A DNA stretch of 64,000 bases, taken from the NCBI RefSeq assembly GCF_003319125.1, contig NZ_QOHG01000003.1, positions 186,001 through 250,000 of the forward strand, given 5' to 3'. The DNA is from Blastococcus sp. TF02A-26. GTDB taxonomy: Bacteria; Actinomycetota; Actinomycetes; Mycobacteriales; Geodermatophilaceae. The position numbers and the translations under genes were made by a program. Position 1 is the stretch's first letter. Every line of letters starts with the position of its first letter. Under the pieces are notes generated by a model. That model ran no database searches. It worked only from the letters and a program-made list of their open reading frames with translations, and was not told the origin of the DNA. Shown piece after piece: positions 24,045-31,902 of this stretch.

Positions 24045-26642
24045 TCAGGCCCCCTGCGCCAGCTCCGCGCGCAGCCGGGCCACCAGGTCCGACCGGGTGC
24101 CGGCCCCCAGCCGCCGGCGGATCCGGGAGACGTGGTGCTCCACCGTCTTCGCCGAGATGTACAGCCGGCCGCCGATCTCCCGGTAGGTCTGCCCCGCCAC
24201 CACCAGCCGGGCCACCTCCCGCTCCCGGTCGCTGAGCGCGCCGGCCGTGGACGGGCAGGACGCCGGGGTGCCCGCCGGCGGCTCCTGCTCTCCCGCCGGG
24301 ACGTCGGCCAGACCCCGCGCGCACGCCAGCAGTGCCGCCCGGGCCCGCGGCTCCACGGCCCGTGCAGCGGCCTGACCGGCCAGCCGTGAGCCGTCCCAGG
24401 CCAGGCCGACACCGGCCAGCTCCTGCGCCACCTCCACCACCCGGGCGTCGTCGACGTCGTCGGCCAGGACGCGCAGCCAGATCCGGCCCGCCCGGGCCAG
24501 CACGGCCGCGTAGGGGCTGGTCCGCGCCGCCCCCACCAGCTCCGCCGCGTGCGGCCGCAGCGCCGTCGGGTCGTCGGTCAGGATGGCCGCCTGTGCCGCG
24601 CTCCAGTGCAGCGCGGTGGCCCACAGCCGGGGGTTGCCCAGCCGCTCCAGCAGCGCCTGCGCGTCGGCGACGTGCGGCTCCAGCCGCGCGCCTTCCTCGA
24701 GCCGCGCGGCGGCGACCAGCAGCTCTCCGAGGGGGAGCAGGGTGAACAGGTCCATCGGGTGGCGCACGAGCGCCTCGGGCACGTGCTCCCAGGCGCGGGC
24801 CAGGCCGGGCACGTCCCCACCCCGGCGGGCGATGCCCACCTCCAGCGCGGTGGCGAAGAGGTCGTCGCGCGGCTCCAGCGACTCCGTTCCGCGGGCCTCG
24901 GCGAGCAGGTCCGTGGCCCGGGGCAACCGGCCGGTCAGCATCGACAGCCAGCCCAGCAGCAGCAGGTGCCGCGGCCGGCTCGGCGGTCCGCCCAGGTCCG
25001 CGGCGACCGCGCGCTGGAGCACCGACTCGGCGACCCCCAGCTCACCGCTGTGCACCGCGACCAGCGCGGCGAGGGCGGCCGGGGTGTCGGCCAGCAGGAC
25101 CCCGCGGCCGACCGGTTCCAGGACGGCGGCGGCCCGGGTGAGCGTGGAGAGGGCGGCGGCCGCCGTGGCCGCGGTGTCCGCGCCGGGCTGCAACGAGGTG
25201 TGCACGCCCTGCGCCATGAGCTCCTCGCCCACCGAGAGCACCGTGGGCATCCGTCCCTCGGCCGTGGCCGCGCGGGAGAGCACCTCGAGGGCCTCCTCGC
25301 GGGCGCCGGTGGCCAGCAGCGCGACGGCGGTCGACCCGCTGCGCTCCCGGCCGGCCAGGCGGTAGAGGTCGGCGGCCCGGCGGAGCAGCCCGCGGCGGGC
25401 GAGGACCGCGGCCGTGACGCCGGCGGCGCAGGCGCGGTTCGGGTCGTCGGCGTCGGCCAGGGCTGCGTCGGCCCACCGGAGCGCGCCGTCGAGGTCTCCG
25501 GTGAGGGCGGCCGCCTGCGCCCGCTGGGCGGCGAGACCCGGGATGGGGGCGCCGCTGGACACCGCCTCCTCCAGCAGCCGCGAGGCCAGACCCGGGTCGT
25601 CGGCCAGCGCCGCCTCGCCCTGCCGCTGCAGCAGCTGCGCGGCACGGACGTCCCGGACGTGGTCGGCCGCCAGCGTGCGGGCCAGCGCCAGCGGCTCCTC
25701 GCCGCGGTCCAGCAGCAGACGCAGCAGCCGCCGGCGGGTGCTGCGCAGGGAGTCCGCCGGCGTGACCGCCAGCAGGATCCGGCGGATCAGGGGCACGAGC
25801 GTGCCGTCGGGCAGCAGCAGGCCGGTCGCCCGGGCCCGTGCGACGAGGTCGCCGGCGTCGTCGGGGTCCCGGTGGAGGACCTCCCCGAGCACCTCCTCGT
25901 CGACCGGTGCGCCCGCGGCGACCGCGGCCAGCAGCGCGGCGGTGCCCTCGTCCAGCGCGGCCAGCCCGGCGCGGGCCCGGTCGACCACCTCGTCGGGGAC
26001 CACGAGGACCGCCGGGGCGGCGTCCCGGCCGGTGCCGATGCTGCGCAGCCCGCCGCGCCGCCGGGCGGCCAGCGCGTGCAGCATCGGGTGCACAAGCCCC
26101 GGCAGGCCGCCGGTCTCCGCGGTCACCGCGTCGACGAGCTCCGCGGGCACGGCGTCGCCCAGGAGCTCGCGGGCCCAGCTCAGCACCAGCGGGCGGTCGG
26201 CGTGCCCGAGGACGACCGAGCGCCGCGCCGTCATCCCCTCCACGAGCCGGACCAGTGGCGCCGGCCGCGGCCACGGCCGGAAGGCCAGCGTGAGCGCGAC
26301 CCCCGGTCGGTACAGCAGCGCCCCGACGGAGCGGGCGGCGGCGGGGGTGAGCTGGTGGGCGTCGTCGACGAGGACCGCGCAGCGCTCGGGGAGGGCCTCG
26401 TGCCGGACGGCGCCGTCGTCGTCGCAGGGGACGTCGTCCAGCTCCAGCACGGGCACACCTCGCCGGCCGTGGGCGGCGGCGAGCTCGCCGAGGAGGACGG
26501 ACTTCCCCGTGCCCCCGGGGCCCTGGACGGTCACCGGGGCAGCGGTGGCCCGGGAGCCGGTCACCAGGTCCTGGACGGTGGCGGCGACGGTCGGACGGCT
26601 GCCGGCCAGCAGCGTGCCCAGCGCGCAGACGTCGCCGGTCAC
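24045..26642 (-). CDS. Large LuxR-type ATPase regulator (LAL/MalT-like, IniR-like)
   Basis: An 865-aa STAND-type regulator. The N-terminal ATPase has Walker A GPGGTGKS (41-48) and Walker B AVLVDDAHQLT (about 89-99). A long alpha-helical, TPR-like middle follows, and a GerE/LuxR helix-turn-helix ends the protein (LSDREREVARLVVAGQTYRE, then ISAKTVEHHVSRIRRRLG). GTG start overlaps the stop of the upstream Hsp70-like gene (GTGA). In M. tuberculosis and M. marinum a protein of this type and size (IniR) is encoded beside iniBAC and activates it, so the same role is inferred for the divergent iniB-like operon here. Confidence 0.9.
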   Translation of the reverse strand: MTGDVCALGTLLAGSRPTVAATVQDLVTGSRATAAPVTVQGPGGTGKSVLLGELAAAHGRRGVPVLELDDVPCDDDGAVRHEALPERCAVLVDDAHQLTPAAARSVGALLYRPGVALTLAFRPWPRPAPLVRLVEGMTARRSVVLGHADRPLVLSWARELLGDAVPAELVDAVTAETGGLPGLVHPMLHALAARRRGGLRSIGTGRDAAPAVLVVPDEVVDRARAGLAALDEGTAALLAAVAAGAPVDEEVLGEVLHRDPDDAGDLVARARATGLLLPDGTLVPLIRRILLAVTPADSLRSTRRRLLRLLLDRGEEPLALARTLAADHVRDVRAAQLLQRQGEAALADDPGLASRLLEEAVSSGAPIPGLAAQRAQAAALTGDLDGALRWADAALADADDPNRACAAGVTAAVLARRGLLRRAADLYRLAGRERSGSTAVALLATGAREEALEVLSRAATAEGRMPTVLSVGEELMAQGVHTSLQPGADTAATAAAALSTLTRAAAVLEPVGRGVLLADTPAALAALVAVHSGELGVAESVLQRAVAADLGGPPSRPRHLLLLGWLSMLTGRLPRATDLLAEARGTESLEPRDDLFATALEVGIARRGGDVPGLARAWEHVPEALVRHPMDLFTLLPLGELLVAAARLEEGARLEPHVADAQALLERLGNPRLWATALHWSAAQAAILTDDPTALRPHAAELVGAARTSPYAAVLARAGRIWLRVLADDVDDARVVEVAQELAGVGLAWDGSRLAGQAAARAVEPRARAALLACARGLADVPAGEQEPPAGTPASCPSTAGALSDREREVARLVVAGQTYREIGGRLYISAKTVEHHVSRIRRRLGAGTRSDLVARLRAELAQGA

Positions 26643-28525
26643 GGGGTCACCGTCGCGGGCCCGTCGGTCACCGTGCCGGCAGCCGGTCCGGTGCTCTCGG
26701 TGCCGGTGGTCGGCTGGGGCGGAGGCGGCGAGTCCGACGTGGGGGTCGGGGTGGGCGTCGGCTCCGGAGCCGGGTCGGAGACGGGGGTCGGGGTGGGAGC
26801 CGGATCGGGCGTCGGCTCCGGGCCCGGATCCGCCGCCGCCGGGCCGGCCGGTGTGCCGGGAGCGCCGGCGATCGAGGCGTCGGTCGGCGGGTTCGCCGGG
26901 CCGGACGCGGCGCTGGTGCCGGCCGTCGAGCCGTCGGACACGGTGCTGTCGGCCGCGGTGCCGGGGGACGGCGTGCCGGCGGTCGTGCCGGCCGCGCCGG
27001 AGGGCGCCGAGCTCCGGGGCGCGGTGAGGCGCAGCAGGGGGCTCGGTGTGGTCGCCGGGTCCGCGGACGTGCCGGTCGGCCGCGCGGCCGCCAGGGACGT
27101 GGCCGGGGTCCCGGTGGCACCGGTGACCAGCAGTCCCGGCAGGCTCCGGCCGGCGGGCCCGCCCAGCGGACTGCCCGACGCGACCTGACCGCCGGGACCG
27201 CCCGTTCCGGCGACCGCGCTGTCGGGGGTGGCGCCACCGCCGACGTCGAAGACCGACGCCAGCGCGGGTGGCAGTGCCAGGAGAGCCACCACGGCACCCG
27301 CCACGACCGCCGTGCGCCGGGTCCCGCGCGGCGCCCGGGGCGGCGGGGAGAGGGTGGCCGGCCGGGACGGTGTCGTGGGCCGGACCGGGACGCGCGGCCC
27401 GCGGCCGGGTGCCGGGCTCCGCCGGGGGAGGGGGAGGACGGCCACGGCGCCCGCGGCCACGGCGTCCGCGGCGTCCGCGGCCACGGCGTCCGCGGCCACG
27501 GCGTCCGCGGCCAGGCGGGCCGCACCGAGGGCGCTGCTCAGCTCGGGGGCGTCGGCGACGAGCAGGGGCGCGGCCGACGCGCCGGACAGCACCTCGGCGA
27601 GCATCGGCGTCCGCGCCACCCCGCCGGCGAGGACGACGGCCGCCAGGTCGTCGGGGCCGAGCCCGGCGCCCTCCACCGCCTCACGCAGCGCGACGGCCGC
27701 CGCCTCCGCCGGCCCGGCGACGAGCTCGTCGACGTCCTCCCGGGTGAGGCGGACCGCTCCGTCACCACCGCCGGCCGGCACGGACGCGGTCGTGGCGGTG
27801 GACAGGGCCTCCCGTGCGGCCGTGCACGCCGCGCGCAGCGCCCCGTCGGCGGGGGTGCCCGCCGCCAGGTCACGGACGACGGCCAGGACGGCGTCGTCCA
27901 GGTCGCGGCCGCCCCAGGGTGCCGGCGCGGGCGGGGTCCCGCGGTGCGCGGCGCTGCCGTCGTCCGCCACCTCGACCACGGCGGTGTCCGACCGGTCGCT
28001 GCCCACGTCGTGGACGGCGACGGTGGCCGGCGCGGGCAGCTCGCCCAGCGCGAGGTGGTGCTGCACCGCGGCCACGGCGGTGGAGACGAGCGTGAACCTC
28101 GGTACCCCCGCCCCGTCGAGGGCGCGGGCGAGCGTGGCGCGGCGGTGCGGGCCCCAGGACGGCGGGACGGTGACGACGGTCCAGGCGTCGGCCCGGCCCT
28201 CCCGCTCGGCGGCGACGGCGCGGACGGCCTGCACGGCGCCGGCCAGCAGGTCCTCCGGCGGTACCGCGCGCTCCCCGGCGTGGACGGGGGTGGGCCGGCC
28301 GAGCCGGGAGGGGACCCGGGGGACCCCTCCGGGGTCACGGGCGCCGTGGCCGTAGCTGACCGCCCCTCCCTCCTCGGGGCGCAGGACCGCCGGTGCCGTC
28401 GTGCCGTCCCGGCCCAGCGCCAGGGGCACGGCGGCACCGGCTCCGCCTCCCTCGAGCCGGCACGTCGCTGCGGAGATGGTGCCGTCGCCGACGTCGATGC
28501 CGAGCCCGTACTCGTCGATGTGCAC
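26639..28525 (-). CDS. Membrane-anchored Hsp70-like ATPase with Pro/Thr/Ser-rich tail
   Basis: A 628-aa protein. Residues 1 to about 340 are an Hsp70/actin-fold nucleotide-binding domain (GLGIDVGDGTISAATCRL, TVVTVPPSWGPHRRATLARA, VAVHDVGSDRSDTAVVEV, VVLAGGVARTPMLAEVL). The usual substrate-binding domain is absent. A repetitive Ala/Asp/Val linker, a basic stretch, one membrane segment (about 415-435) and a 190-residue Gly/Pro/Thr/Ser-rich presumed extracellular tail follow. The phosphate-1 loop DVGDGT differs slightly from DLGTT, so ATPase activity is uncertain. GTG start after GAGGAGG. It is cotranscribed with the LuxR regulator and divergent from iniB, suggesting a sensor or chaperone role in that system (inference). 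Confidence 0.88.
   Translation of the reverse strand: MHIDEYGLGIDVGDGTISAATCRLEGGGAGAAVPLALGRDGTTAPAVLRPEEGGAVSYGHGARDPGGVPRVPSRLGRPTPVHAGERAVPPEDLLAGAVQAVRAVAAEREGRADAWTVVTVPPSWGPHRRATLARALDGAGVPRFTLVSTAVAAVQHHLALGELPAPATVAVHDVGSDRSDTAVVEVADDGSAAHRGTPPAPAPWGGRDLDDAVLAVVRDLAAGTPADGALRAACTAAREALSTATTASVPAGGGDGAVRLTREDVDELVAGPAEAAAVALREAVEGAGLGPDDLAAVVLAGGVARTPMLAEVLSGASAAPLLVADAPELSSALGAARLAADAVAADAVAADAADAVAAGAVAVLPLPRRSPAPGRGPRVPVRPTTPSRPATLSPPPRAPRGTRRTAVVAGAVVALLALPPALASVFDVGGGATPDSAVAGTGGPGGQVASGSPLGGPAGRSLPGLLVTGATGTPATSLAAARPTGTSADPATTPSPLLRLTAPRSSAPSGAAGTTAGTPSPGTAADSTVSDGSTAGTSAASGPANPPTDASIAGAPGTPAGPAAADPGPEPTPDPAPTPTPVSDPAPEPTPTPTPTSDSPPPPQPTTGTESTGPAAGTVTDGPATVTP
27441..27513 (-). 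repeat. 15-bp tandem repeat coding AADAV units
   Basis: Copies of a 15-base unit (core GGCCACGGCGTCCGC on the plus strand), one of them shortened, encode the Ala/Asp/Val linker of the Hsp70-like protein between its ATPase and membrane parts. Confidence 0.8.
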
Positions 28526-28651
28526 GGATGCCTCCTCACGCCGTCCCCCCGGGACCCCGACCCCGGGGCCTCAGCGGCTCCCGGAAGCTAGCCAGCGGAG
28601 GACGCTCCTGTGTCGGATCCCGTCGTCCGGCCGGTGAATCCGCGGCAACCA

Positions 28652-28731
28652 GGGGGCGACACCCCCCGTGCCCTGACGATGCGTGACCGGTTCCCCCCCA
28701 ACACCGCTGTCGAAGGAGGGGGATCTCCCCC
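28652..28731. promoter_or_regulatory. Pair of G5/C5 inverted repeats upstream of iniB-like gene
   Basis: Two similar imperfect elements, GGGGGCGACACCCCCC (28652-28667) and GGGGGATCTCCCCC (28718-28731), have centres about 65 bases apart and are each followed by a G(T/A)TGCCC-like sequence. They lie 80-160 bases before the IniB-like start in the divergent intergenic region. They are candidate binding sites for the LuxR-type regulator; no -10 is certain. Confidence 0.35.
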
Positions 28732-28812
28732 GATGCCCCGACACCGGTGCCCGGCATCCACTTCCGGGGCCAGCCGGCCGACGGCGGACGGCTCGACACC
28801 GGAGGAACCACG

Positions 28813-29997
28813 ATGACGATGCTCGCCAGTTCCGTGCTCGACTTCATCCTCGGCCTGTTCGGCGACGAGGACGCCGCCCGGGCCTTCGCCGACGACCCGG
28901 AGCAGGCGCTGGCCGACGCCGGCCTGCCGGACGTCTCACCGGCCGAGGTGCACGACCTCATGCCGATGGTCGCCGGCTACAGCCCCGGTGGCTGGCACCA
29001 CGCCCCCGTGCACCACCCGAAGCCGGACCACTGCGACGACGACGGGCCCGTCGTCCGGCCGGTCGACCACTGCGACGACCACCACGCGCCCAAGCCGGTC
29101 GATCCCTGCGACGACGACGACAAGCCGCACATGCCGAAGCCGGTGGACCACTGCGACGACGACAAGCCGGACCACCACCACCACGGACCGGTCCCCGCCG
29201 GGTCCGAGACGACGGTCATCGCGCACGTGCAGAACATCCAGGTGACGCACGTCCAGAACACGTTCACCTACACCGACGCCTCGACCAACATCTGGGTCAA
29301 GGGCGACGCGGACCTCATCTTCGGCGGCGACGGCGACGACGTGATCGTCGACGACAACGAGGGCGACGTCGAGATCGGCAACACGACGACCGTCATCAAG
29401 GACAACAACGTCGCCATCGGCAACCACGGCCAGGTCGCCCAGGACGAGTCGAGCAACTCCTCGCACGACGGCGACATCACCGTCGGGCCCGTCCTGGTCG
29501 AGACCGGCCCGGGCAGCATCGTCGGCGGCCACCAGGTCGGCAGCGAGAACGACGGCGAGGGCAACACCAGCGTGGGCGGCGTGGGCAACGCCGTGGGCGA
29601 CGACTCGGACGCCGGCATCGAGGACGTCTACGTGGGCAACGAGGTCTCCGGCAACGCGTCCACGGTCAACGGTGACGTCGAGGACGTCGACCAGTCGCAC
29701 GACTTCCAGTCCGACCTCGAGGACACCGAGATCGACCAGTCCCACGACTTCCAGTCCGACCTCGAGGACACCGAGATCGACCAGTCCCACGACTTCCAGT
29801 CCGACGTGGACGGGGACATCGACCAGTCCCACGACCTCGCGTCCGACATCAACGTCATCGGCAACGACCACAACGCCATCGGCAACGACGACGTCGGGAT
29901 CGGCAACGACGACGGGATCGGTAACGACGACGGGATCGGTAACGACGACGTCGTGGTCGTCGTCCCGGTCGTCACGGGCGACCCGATGGTCGGCTGA
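28813..29997 (+). CDS. iniB: IniB-like protein, acidic repeat protein
   Basis: A 394-aa protein. Residues 1-50 match the IniB N-terminal domain (SVLDFILGLFGDEDAARAF, then DPEQALADAGLPDVSP). Next comes a His/Asp/Cys/Pro-rich part with repeated PVDHCDD units (about 60-125) ending in HHHH, then regular strands rich in Gly, Asn and Asp (IGNTTTVIKDNNVAIGNHG). Three 15-residue repeats DQSHDFQSDLEDTEI and IGNDDG repeats complete the C-terminus. Mycobacterial IniB is Gly/Ala-rich instead. ATG start after GGAGG. In mycobacteria the operon is induced by cell-wall damage; the protein's role is unknown. The His/Asp/Cys part could bind metal. Confidence 0.85.
   Translation: MTMLASSVLDFILGLFGDEDAARAFADDPEQALADAGLPDVSPAEVHDLMPMVAGYSPGGWHHAPVHHPKPDHCDDDGPVVRPVDHCDDHHAPKPVDPCDDDDKPHMPKPVDHCDDDKPDHHHHGPVPAGSETTVIAHVQNIQVTHVQNTFTYTDASTNIWVKGDADLIFGGDGDDVIVDDNEGDVEIGNTTTVIKDNNVAIGNHGQVAQDESSNSSHDGDITVGPVLVETGPGSIVGGHQVGSENDGEGNTSVGGVGNAVGDDSDAGIEDVYVGNEVSGNASTVNGDVEDVDQSHDFQSDLEDTEIDQSHDFQSDLEDTEIDQSHDFQSDVDGDIDQSHDLASDINVIGNDHNAIGNDDVGIGNDDGIGNDDGIGNDDVVVVVPVVTGDPMVG
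29689..29949 (+). repeat. Tandem coding repeats in IniB-like gene
   Basis: Two exact-length 45-base units (29689-29778), a 42-base variant and a partial copy encode DQSHDFQSD repeats. From about 29854 the unit changes to short ATCGGCAACGACGAC-like repeats encoding IGNDD. All are in frame. Confidence 0.9.
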
Positions 29998-30012
29998 CCG
30001 CACCCGATCCGG

Positions 30013-30048
30013 CCCGGTGCCGGCTCCCCTGACGGAGCCGGCACCGGG
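30013..30048 (+). terminator. 15-bp perfect hairpin between iniB- and iniA-like genes
   Basis: CCCGGTGCCGGCTCC and its exact complement enclose a 6-base loop, 16 bases after the iniB stop and 40 bases before the iniA start. It may act as a leaky terminator or an mRNA processing and stability site giving more iniB than iniA transcript. Confidence 0.7.
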
Positions 30049-30087
30049 TCCGTTCCCGTTCGCCGCTCCCGACAGGAGGACGCCCCC

Positions 30088-31902
30088 GTGCCGACCCCCG
30101 GTGCACTGCTCGACCGCGCGCTCGCCCTCACCGCCCTGTGCGAACGCCCCGACCTGCACCGGCGGCTGACCCGCGTCAAGCAGCGGGTCGAGGCGCCCAG
30201 CGTGCGGGTGCTGGTCGTCGGCGAGCCCAAGCAGGGCAAGAGCTCGCTGGTCAACGCCCTGGTGGGCGCCCCGGTGTGCCCGGTCGCCGACGACGTCGCG
30301 ACCACCGTCCCCACCGTCGTGCGGTCGGGGGAGAGCCCCCGCGCCGAGCTGCTCCTCGCCGGGGCGGCGGCGGGCGACGACGGCGGGGGGACGACGACGC
30401 GGCTGCCCGTCCCGATCGAGACCGTCGCCGCCCGGGTGACCGGGACGGCGGCCGAGGGCGTCCTGCAGGCGGAGGTCGAGCTGCCCCGGCGGTTGCTCGC
30501 CGACGGCCTCGAGCTGGTCGACACCGCCGGCGTCGGCGGGGTGGGGGCCGCGCACTCGCCGACGACGATCGACCTGCTCCCCAGCGCCGACGCCGTCCTG
30601 TTCGTCTCGGACGCCAGTCAGGAGTTCACCGCCCCCGAGCTGGCGTTCCTCACCCAGGCGGCGGCGCTGTGCCCCACGGTGGTCTGCGTCCTCACCAAGA
30701 CCGACGCGTGCCCGGACTGGCGGCGGATCGCCGAGCTGGACCGGGCGCACCTGCACGCCGCGGAGGTACCGGCGGAGGTGCTGCCCGTGTCCGCGACGCT
30801 CGGCGTCCTCGCCCTGACGACGCAGGACCGGGAGCTGCAGGAGGAGTCGGGGATCGGTGCGCTGGCCCGGTACCTGCGCCGGGAGGTCGTCGAGCGGGCC
30901 GAGGCGCTGTCGCGGCGGGCGCTCGTGCACGACCTCTCCTCGGTGGCCGAGCACCTGGCGCTGGCCGTCCGCACGGAGCTGCGCGGGCTGGAGGACCCCG
31001 ACGGCCGTGAGGAGCTCGTCGGCGAGCTGGAGGAGGCCCGGGTCGCCGTCGAGGAGCTCCGCCGCCGCTCCTCGCGCTGGCAGCAGACGCTCGCCGACGG
31101 CGTCACCGACCTGCTGGCCGACATCGACCACGACCTGCGCGACCGCTCCCGGGTGGTCACCCGCGAGGCCGAGGAGGCGATCGACGCCGGCGACCCCGGC
31201 CCCGCGTGGCGGGAGCTGGCCGAGTGGCTCGACCAGTGCATCGCGCTCGCCGTCGCCGACAGCTTCGTCTGGGCCGAGCAGCGCTCGCAGTTCCTCGCCG
31301 AGCAGGTGATCGGCCAGTTCACCGCCGACAGCGGCACCGCGCTGCCGGAGCTCACCGTGGGCAGCGCGGCCGAGGCGCTGGAGACGCTGGTGGACCTCCC
31401 GGCGATCGACAGCGGCGCCCTGCCGCTGCGGGAGCGGGTCCTCATCGGGCTGCGCGGCTCCTACACCGGCGTCCTCATGACCGGGCTGGTGACGAGCCTG
31501 GCCGGGTTGGCCATCATCAACCCGTTCTCGCTGGCCGCCGGCGTGCTCATGGGCCGCCGGGCGTACCGCGACGACAAGGCCCAGCGGCTGTCGCGCCGGC
31601 AGTCCGAGGCGAAGTCGATCGTGCGCCGGCACCTGGACGAGGTGGTCTTCCAGGTCGGCAAGCAGCTCAAGGACCGGCTGCGGTTGGTCCAGCGCACCCT
31701 GCGGGACACGATCACCGACACGGTGGACGAGATGTCGCAGTCGCTGGCCGACGCGGTCAAGGCCGCGCAGCGGGCCAGCCGGTCGGCCACCGCGGAGCGG
31801 GACGCGCAGGTCCGCGCGGTGCGCCAGCGGCTCGCCGAACTCGACCGGCTGGCCCGCGACGTCCGGTCCCTCGAGCCGGGCCTGACGGGAGGCACGCGGT
31901 GA
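30088..31902 (+). CDS. iniA: IniA-like dynamin-family GTPase
   Basis: A 604-aa bacterial dynamin-like protein. The GTPase has G1 GEPKQGKSS (45-53), G2 Thr in DDVATTVPT, G3 DTAG (145-148) and G4 TKTD (203-206). Long helical segments form a neck and trunk. A hydrophobic stretch (YTGVLMTGLVTSLAGLAI, then NPFSLAAGVLMG, about residues 450-485) corresponds to the membrane-insertion tip of IniA. In mycobacteria IniA remodels membranes and is linked to isoniazid and ethambutol tolerance. GTG start after GACAGGAGG. It overlaps the iniC-like gene by four bases (GTGA). Confidence 0.9.
   Translation: MPTPGALLDRALALTALCERPDLHRRLTRVKQRVEAPSVRVLVVGEPKQGKSSLVNALVGAPVCPVADDVATTVPTVVRSGESPRAELLLAGAAAGDDGGGTTTRLPVPIETVAARVTGTAAEGVLQAEVELPRRLLADGLELVDTAGVGGVGAAHSPTTIDLLPSADAVLFVSDASQEFTAPELAFLTQAAALCPTVVCVLTKTDACPDWRRIAELDRAHLHAAEVPAEVLPVSATLGVLALTTQDRELQEESGIGALARYLRREVVERAEALSRRALVHDLSSVAEHLALAVRTELRGLEDPDGREELVGELEEARVAVEELRRRSSRWQQTLADGVTDLLADIDHDLRDRSRVVTREAEEAIDAGDPGPAWRELAEWLDQCIALAVADSFVWAEQRSQFLAEQVIGQFTADSGTALPELTVGSAAEALETLVDLPAIDSGALPLRERVLIGLRGSYTGVLMTGLVTSLAGLAIINPFSLAAGVLMGRRAYRDDKAQRLSRRQSEAKSIVRRHLDEVVFQVGKQLKDRLRLVQRTLRDTITDTVDEMSQSLADAVKAAQRASRSATAERDAQVRAVRQRLAELDRLARDVRSLEPGLTGGTR

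Noticed and set aside
29689-29949. Regular direct repeats that could suggest a CRISPR-like array.
   Set aside because: The units are 42-45 and 15-18 bases, in frame, without spacers, and encode a peptide repeat.
28936-31632. An 898-codon minus-strand open frame across iniB- and iniA-like genes.
   Set aside because: It has repetitive Val/Asp/Gly sequence that is only the reverse reading of the iniB repeats, and no start signal or motif.
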